Positions 31,480 through 37,643 of a stretch of DNA of 37,643 nucleotides are shown in pieces. The DNA comes from Symbiodinium natans (taxonomy: Eukaryota; Sar; Dinophyceae; Suessiales; Symbiodiniaceae): contig CAJNDS010000109.1 of NCBI GenBank assembly GCA_905221605.1, positions 189,001-226,643 on the forward strand, given 5' to 3'. The first letter of the stretch is position 1. Each line of letters opens with the position of its first letter. Position numbers and translations under genes: made by a program. The notes under the pieces were generated by a model. The model ran no database searches and was not told where the DNA came from. It saw only the letters and a program-made list of their open reading frames with translations.

Positions 31480-32836
31480 TCACGCGTCGACCTTCTTCTC
31501 CATCTTCTCCACGTCGCTGATGTCGAGTTGGACACCCAACGGTCGCAGGCCGCAGTAATCTCGATTGCCGGGCTTCGCGTCATACTGCTGGTGGTAGGAC
31601 TGCAGACGGACTTTCGACACGACACTGTTCCACAAGCAGTTCAGCAAAATAGCCAACCGCTTGCATCCTACCAGCTACACGAGCTCCTCAGCATAGTAGA
31701 AAGTCGGTGCGGGCACAATTTCTGTGGCGATGGATCCTGGCAGGGAGAGCGCCAGAGAGTGCTCCTCACTGTTATGGAAGGCTCGTGAGGCAGCACACAA
31801 CCAGTTGCAAGTCATCAAAACGTCGTACTTACTTGCAGAATTTGTGACTTCGCGGCCACGAACCCTGGACCCTGTACCCCAAAACCCTCTTCTCCAACAA
31901 AGTCTCTACTGAACTCAAAAGTGCCTACGAGTAAAAAAGCCTGACTTTTGGCAGCCCCAAGCGGCGGCCCCAAGCGGCGCCCTCCTTTCGAATGGCCTGC
32001 TCGTAGCGGGCCCTGGTTTCCTCGCACAGGAAGGGTTGTGTGGCGGCGTGTTTTTTGTTTTTTGCACGCTTGTACACTTCGTCTCGCAGCACAAAGGTCT
32101 TTCCTCGGCCAGCAGTTTCTGCTCCTCGGAATAATAGTAGATACCTCGGTGATACATTGATGCATGCAGCAAGGTTCTATCTCTGCGGCCGCAAAGATCA
32201 TCTGTGCCTGATCGGTACTGTGTGCCGAAATCGTTCCCCTGCTGGTTCAGCGTTGTTGGGTCCTCTGCGCTCGGTGTTATGACGCGAAGCACCCGCCCAA
32301 TTTCAACTCACTACACGGTCTGCACACTTCACGGTTACAAGATCACACTTTGACACTGGGGTTGCCGCATGCTTCTCCCAAAACTTCTGCAAGAGCTCGG
32401 CGTATGAAACTTTCTGAGGATCATACACGACCTCACACATCCCCAAGTGACTTAGAGAGAGCACTCTGTGCAACTCTCACCGAGTCGGTCTGAGGCGAGC
32501 TGAGGCGGACTGAGGCGGGGGCGCGAACCACTTCATTGTGGTTCGTCGCTCCCGTACAGACATCGCCGTAGGTGGGGTTTTCGATGCTGCCACCAGCATA
32601 GCCCACCTGTGTAGAGTACACGCCCGGCATCCTCATGAAGATGTTCTCGGAACCTGACTTGAGAGAGCTGCTTGAAAGAAGCGCAAGTGACTCAAGTGCA
32701 GGGTGCAACTGCAGCAACTGCGCAGCAACTTGGGGGCCGCACACCAGAAGCAGCCCATGCCGAACATGGCCTCCTGCATCCCAGCTGGCCAGGGAGGATA
32801 CATGGCGTTTCCGGTCAGATAATGCCTGGCATTCTC
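31480..32836 (-). CDS. msrA: Peptide-methionine (S)-S-oxide reductase MsrA
   Basis: MsrA reduces methionine-S-sulfoxide in proteins, using a catalytic cysteine recycled by thioredoxin. Eight exons: 32836-32743 ([16 protein letters not shown], then [10 protein letters not shown]); 32653-32523 ([20 protein letters not shown], then [20 protein letters not shown]); 32431-32369 ([20 protein letters not shown]); 32262-32208 ([18 protein letters not shown]); 32144-32104 ([14 protein letters not shown]); 32020-31981 ([13 protein letters not shown]); 31736-31687 ([16 protein letters not shown]); 31599-31480 ([20 protein letters not shown], then KKVDA and TGA). The catalytic Cys is in GCFW, and all family blocks are present in order, with a C-terminal Cys in YCGLRP. 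Donors are GT once, GC four times (32522, 32368, 32207, 31980) and GA twice (32103, 31686; the latter has a GT alternative adding two residues). No disruption is seen. The N-terminal exon, which may carry a targeting peptide, is not resolved. Confidence 0.96.
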
Positions 32837-32839
32837 CTG

Positions 32840-34278
32840 ACAGGGCAGAGGCACCCCACCGATAAAAGCCTTGGAGAGAAGAGTGAGATTTTCTCGTGGC
32901 CGTTGCGATCTCCTGCGGAGCGTCCTTGATGGGTGTTGGTGAGCCCTGGGGACTTCCAAAGAGGCCTCGCGCATAATAATCACTGCACCACTGATGGGCC
33001 ACTGACTTGCAAGACAAGCCCGGTGTACCATCTGCACACCAGTGCTCTCCTCATCGTAAGCGTCGGGCCACCGAAGAAGGCACGAGACACACGCGAGCCC
33101 CGGTCTGACGGCTGGCAGCCAATGAAACTCCTGCGACTTGGAACGGGAGCGCGCCCCACTCCCACAGGCTTTGGCCACATGCTTGGCTTGAGCTTTTCGT
33201 TAGCACGTCCTACATGGAGAGTCCTACATTGGTCCTACATGCGGATATCGAGTTCACTAAGAGAGCATCTTGGGACCTGGAGAGGAGGGTCCCTGCAGCC
33301 AAAGCCAGAACCACCGGAGTGGCTCCACGGGCGCCTCGCGTAACAGTGACTCAGCCAGCAAATGTAGCTCCAACATGCTTCAACATGCCGCACAGAAAGA
33401 CCAAAGCGCATTATTTGGCCTGCCCTTCCCCTGCGCATTGCTGCGGCGAGACGCATATCTGAAGCCTGTCCAAACCCCTGCAGTGCACTCTAAACACGTA
33501 GGCAGCCATAGACAAGTAGCCAAGAGGTCCGTCAACGCTTGCACATGGCCTCGACACTCAACTAGTATGGCAGACGGCTGCTGCTGAAGTCAAAAGCTGC
33601 AGCCCATAAGCTTCTCTCGAACATGAATCAGCGAACTCCTAGGTCCTACTGCGGGTGAGTGGAGAAGGAGGCCAAGCACCTGGAACTGTAAACCCTTGTC
33701 AATCAAAACTCTCCATTTCCGGACATTGAAACCACATTCTTGTCACATCGGTCAACATTCCTGTTCGACTCTGTCGACTCGCGAGGACAGATTTCCACGT
33801 CTATGGAATACCCCGCACAGGACCTATTGGAACTTTACAAGTTGCCTGAGCAGCGGCGTATCATTCAACCATCACTACCGTAGGATCTCACAGAGCCTTC
33901 GTGCCATGAATTTTGCAACAGCTGCTTAGCCAAGGATTGAATTCTCCGGAGCACTTTGGATGTTCGTAATCAGCTGACACGAACGAGCTGGCTCTGGCGA
34001 TTCTGCACGTGGCCGACGCCACTGGCGGGCACGCACACACTCATGCACGCACGCTCGCACGCGCGCACACACACACACAGAGACGGAAGCTGGCAGAATG
34101 AGCAAGAGTGTTCACATTGTGGCACGTGCTGTTCGGCCTGTTGCATGAAAGGTGGCGCTGGCACTCACGCCACGCCCTTGTCCTTGTTGCTCCATTCATC
34201 GCCCCACTGCATTGCACAAGTGTCACCGCAAATAGTGTCACCGCCTTAGGTGGCATCAAGTCTTCCATGTAAGGAGAA
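32840..34278. other. Stretch without a resolved gene
   Basis: It should contain the 5' exon(s) of msrA. A minus-strand segment near 32930-32880 (PTPIKDAPQEIATATRKSHS) is a possible upstream exon, but its phase link is unproven. A (CA)n tract lies at about 34057-34080. Confidence 0.4.
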
Positions 34279-36297
34279 TCAAAACCTCGGCTTGCGCTTG
34301 GAAAAAGGGATGTGTATGTAAGTGCGGGGCTCGCCATTCATTTGCAGCATCTGTTTGGCCTCGTTCTTAGACGGACGGACCATGCCCTGCGACTACGATG
34401 TGTAATAATCTGCTTCCAACCAAAGCCTGGAAGAATTCTCATGCTGGTGGGGTCAACTTTCGACAGCAGTGTGCATTTATCAAGTCAGAACCGCACCCAG
34501 ACAGAAGCTTGGACCACGCGATTTGTCATGGAGCGAGGAATGCTGGCCGACTTCACCTGCAAAGGAACCTGAAAGGGATGGATATCTTCCGGGAAAGCAA
34601 CCCAAGTCGGGATGGGGTGTGCATCCATCTTGTCTTCGCAACGCAGCTGCTCCTCCCCCAGGCATGTCAAATTGGCTGCATGTGCATCGCCTGGTTTCAG
34701 TGCCAGTGGCCCTTTAAGCCCTATCACCTACCGTGCCCGCTGGAGCCCTATCACGGCCAGGGCCTATGAGACTCGCCACATTTGGCTTGCATCTGGAATC
34801 TTGCACCACAGGCTTGGGGCCACACTCGAGGTGAAGTGATATGGAGCTTGCTGATAAAACACGGGTGAAGCCTCTTGGGAAAGCAGCCTCAATGCCAGCG
34901 ATGAAATCTTGAAACCGCTATGTCTCACGAACCTCAGCCGCTGCCGGATATGGTTCTGCTCGTTCGGTCTCGAAACACATCCAAAACACTTCTTCATAAT
35001 CCAGTAGTACGAAACATGGTTCTGCAGTGATCCTACCAGCCACGGCTGAAGCATCTGCACGCAACAAATATATCAGTTTCGACCGTTGCGTGAAAAAATG
35101 TTCCGACCTGCAATACCGCAACATCCCGCAAGAGATGTCTGCGACTGGTCACCGTCATTCGACGTGCACAGGACCGGGGCCCTCGCATCCCGCAACCCTT
35201 CATTCCCCAATTGCCTCCAACTACTCCAACTAAACTGAACCAAGAACAACTGAACCCAATTAAATCAACGGGGACTGCTGGTCCCTCTGTCCTTCCTTCT
35301 TCCTTGACGTCCAGTTTTTTTGGGTTTTTGGTTTAGATGCGAAAAACAGCGGCTGCACACCTCACGGACTTGAAGGTTTCTGTCCGAAGCTTCGAGTTCA
35401 GGGTAGCTCAGTAGCTCAGCAGTTCTGTGCGTGGGTTGAGCAGAGCCGGCTGTGTAACAGGGCAGCAGCTCTGCGAGTGCTAACCCCAGCAATGGAAATT
35501 CGGAGAAGAATTTACAGAAGTATCTGCAGAAAGAACATGATTGGACACATATGCACCCTCTGGCTTCTTTCGCCAGTACATATATACAGGAAGCATGAGC
35601 TCGTGAGCTCGTGAATAGCTACAAGCTGTTGGTTGCCAGCCGACATCGCATCCTTCCATTGCAGCATTAGCTGACCCATGAGCTTGCCAGTCTGGTCCCA
35701 GATCTACCACGAAGTCGTCACGGCTCGTGCTCTCGGGTGCTGAGACGAGCAGGTGGCTGAGAAATCCGAGGGGTTTTTCACACATCGACCAGACACCCTT
35801 AGCGGCCAGTTGCTCGGCCAAGGATATGAACAACTTGCTGGTTTTTTGCGAGCTGTCTAAGGAGCCTGACAGTGATCACTGAGAACCTGATCATCTTATC
35901 GGACCCGACTGGTCATGCTCACTGTATCTTTCGAATGTGCCGATCTCCATGCTTACTACATCGAGCATCGGTCCTGAAGACGAAGGCAGCAAGCGAGGCT
36001 TCCGTGTGGAAAAGGCAATGGTAGAAGCAGCTGGCCCAGGTAGGACTCAAAAGAAATGCATTACTGTCAAAGGAAAGCTATGGGCCTTGCGAGCCTTGTA
36101 GAGGCCTTTGTGAAGGCCGTGCAGGTTAGCTGGGCCGGCGAAAGTAGAAAACGCAACTGCCATCTATGGCAGTTGCAAAAAATTCTTGACGGGTCGTTGA
36201 CTTGCGTAACTGCCACAACGTACCCATCAGCAACGCGCCCTCCCAAGATCATCAAATGGTCACGTATCTTCTTTGCATCCACAACTCCTCCCAGCGG
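34279..36297 (-). CDS. Gene Z: unrecognised multi-exon protein
   Basis: Exons: 36297-36202 (PLGGVVDAKKIRDHLMILGG then RVADGYVVAVTQ, ends CAA|GT); 35703-35601 (IWDQTGKLMGQLMLQWKDAM then SAGNQQLVAIHELT, GC donor); 35479-35361 (LAELLPCYTAGSAQPTHRTA then ELLSYPELEASDRNLQVRE, ends GAG|GT; the other two frames have stops); 35054-34933 (MLQPWLVGSLQNHVSYYWIM then KKCFGCVSRPNEQNHIRQRL, GT donor); perhaps another at 34.90-34.83 kb; ~34680-34497 (CEDKMDAHPIPTWVAFPEDI then HPFQVPLQVKSASIPRSM, ends TGG|GT); 34386-34279 (GMVRPSKNEAKQMLQMNGEP then RTYIHIPFSKRKPRF, TGA). Listed junctions keep phase except the link into the ~34680 exon. It might be two genes. No family is recognised. The basic C-terminal tail is notable. 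Confidence 0.6.
36153..36176. other. Perfect 10-bp inverted repeat (short hairpin)
   Basis: GCAACTGCCA, loop TCTA, TGGCAGTTGC. It lies just 3' (minus strand) of the first gene Z exon, inside the proposed intron. Function unknown. Confidence 0.85.
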
Positions 36298-36404
36298 CTC
36301 ATGCTGAGTCGGACTTCATCTCGCGACCTGTCAAAAGACATGACGGATTTATACCGAATTGACAAGGTGGCACTCATAGGAATAGTACAAACACAATATT
36401 GGAT

Positions 36405-36556
36405 GTATACATATATACATATATACATATAATCATATATACATATATACGTATATACATATATACATATATATATATACATATATACATATATACATAT
36501 ATGCATATATACATATATACATATATACATATATACATATATGCATATATACACAG
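36405..36556. repeat. (ATACAT)n/(ATATAC)n AT-rich hexamer tract
   Basis: ATATATACAT-type hexamers with ATGC interruptions; gives Tyr-Ile and Cys-Ile-Tyr frames that are not genes. Confidence 0.97.
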
Positions 36557-37643
36557 AGACCGAGAAAGAGAGAAAGACAAAGACGAAGACTGAGACAGAG
36601 AGAGGAAGAGAGAGAGAGAGAGAGCGAAAGAAAGAGAGAGAGAGAGAAAGAGAGAAAAAGAAACAAAGACAAAGAAAGAGACAGAAGAGAAAGAAAGAGA
36701 AAGAATGAAAAAGAAAGAAAAAGAAAGAGAAAGAAAGAGAAAGAAAGAGAAAGAAAGAAAAAGAAGGAGAAAGAAAGAAAAAAGAGAGAAAGAAAGAAAG
36801 AAAACATAAGAGAAAGAAAGAGAAGAAGAAAGAAACAGAAAGAAGAAAGAAAGAGAAAGAAGAAAAATACAGAGAAAGAAAGAAAAAGAAAGAGAAAGAA
36901 AGAGAAAGAACGAGAAAGAAAGAGAAAGAACAAGAAAGAAAGAGAAAGAAAGAGAAAGAAAGAGAAAGAGAAAGAAAGAGAAAGAAAACGAAAGAAAAAG
37001 AATGAAAAGAAAGAGAAATAGAGAAAAAAAGAGAAAGAAAGGAAAAAGAAAGAGAAAGAAAGAGAAAGAAAGAGAAAGAAAGAGAAAGAAAGAGAAAGAA
37101 GAGAAAGAACGAAAAGGAAAGAGAAAGAGAGAGAACGAAAGAAAACAAAAGAGAAAGAAAGAGAAAGAAAGAGAAAGAAAGCGAAAGAATGACATAATAA
37201 GAGAAAGAAAGAGAAAGAAAGAGAAAGAAAGAGAAAGAAAGAGAAAGACAGAGAAAGAAAGAAAAAGAAAGAGAAAGAAAGAGAAAGAACGAGAAAGAAA
37301 GAGAAAGAACAAGAAAGAAAGAGAAAGAAAGAGAAAGAGAAAGAAAGAGAAAGAAAACGAAAGAAAAAGAATAAAGAGAAAGAGAAATAGAGAAAAAAAG
37401 GAGAAAGAAAGAAAAAGAAAGAAAAAGAAAGAGAAAGAAAGAGAAAGAAAGAGAAAGAAAGAGAAAGAAAGAGAAAGAAAGAGAAAGAAGAGAAAGAAAG
37501 AAAAAGAAAGAGAAAGAAAGAGAACGAAAGAAAAAGAAAGAGAAAGAAAGAGAAAGAAAGAGAAAGAAAGAGAACGAAAGAGAAAGAAAGAGAAAGAAAG
37601 CGAAAGAATGACATAATAAGAGAAAGAAAGAGAAAGAAAGAGA
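36557..37643. repeat. (GAAAGA)n purine tract with ~380-420-bp higher-order repeat
   Basis: Hexamer array running off the window end. Rare variant blocks recur: GCGAAAGAATGACATAATAA at 37181 and 37600, and CAAGAAAG...AAAACGAAAG...AATAGAG at 36931 and 37310. This shows a larger unit was duplicated. Ser/Phe/Leu and Lys/Arg/Glu frames up to about 390 codons are artefacts. Confidence 0.97.

Noticed and set aside
36252-37614. Frames up to 393 codons rich in Phe/Leu/Ser
   Set aside because: They are translations of the GAAAGA and ATACAT arrays.
1-37643. tRNA/rRNA genes and a relict spliced-leader copy
   Set aside because: I scanned by eye for cloverleaf arms, rRNA cores and the dinoflagellate leader and saw none; a computed search would be needed to exclude them.

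Overview
The window looks like nuclear DNA of a dinoflagellate, probably a symbiodinian alga. I infer this from gene structure, not from a database match. Four genes can be read by chaining short exons whose joined peptides match known families, and every junction keeps phase. In these genes many introns start with GC and a few with GA instead of GT, acceptors are mostly AG|G, and exons are only about 40-130 nt. That combination is known from dinoflagellates. All gene models I can support lie on the minus strand, which fits the one-way gene clusters of that group. Roughly a fifth or more of the window is simple-sequence and minisatellite DNA, so most long open frames here are repeat artefacts.

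Layout, in minus-strand transcription order (high to low coordinates). 37643-36405 is a purine-rich higher-order repeat and an AT-rich hexamer tract. 36297-34279 is an unrecognised multi-exon gene (gene Z). 32836-31480 is peptide-methionine (S)-sulfoxide reductase MsrA, eight exons to the stop codon. 29935-27891 holds isolated candidate exons. 26730-26131 is the 3' end of a helical/coiled-coil protein (gene U). 24830-23169 holds two copies of a ~390-bp direct repeat around a tandem duplication. 23144-22296 is an unrecognised helical protein (gene X). 19818-19093 is an ArfGAP-domain protein. About 17.7-9.8 kb is an MCM-family helicase, best matched to MCM9. 6862-6109 is an unrecognised four-exon 3' gene end (gene W). 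3786-3598 is a two-exon candidate (gene V).

The most striking arrangement is inside the MCM9-like gene. The exon with Walker A (ends 16069) and the next exon of the same domain (starts 10677) are separated by a phase-0 GT-AG intron of about 5.4 kb. That intron contains, on the same strand, the C-terminal half of a GNAT acetyltransferase gene (11.7-11.16 kb), other plausible exons, and a 400-bp terminal-inverted-repeat element flanked by a 10-bp direct repeat.

The recognised products are housekeeping functions: repair of oxidised methionine, DNA helicase, Arf GTPase control and acetyl transfer. They do not form one pathway. No rRNA, tRNA, CRISPR array or bacterial operon was seen. Promoters cannot be assigned, and 5' ends are unresolved for almost every gene.
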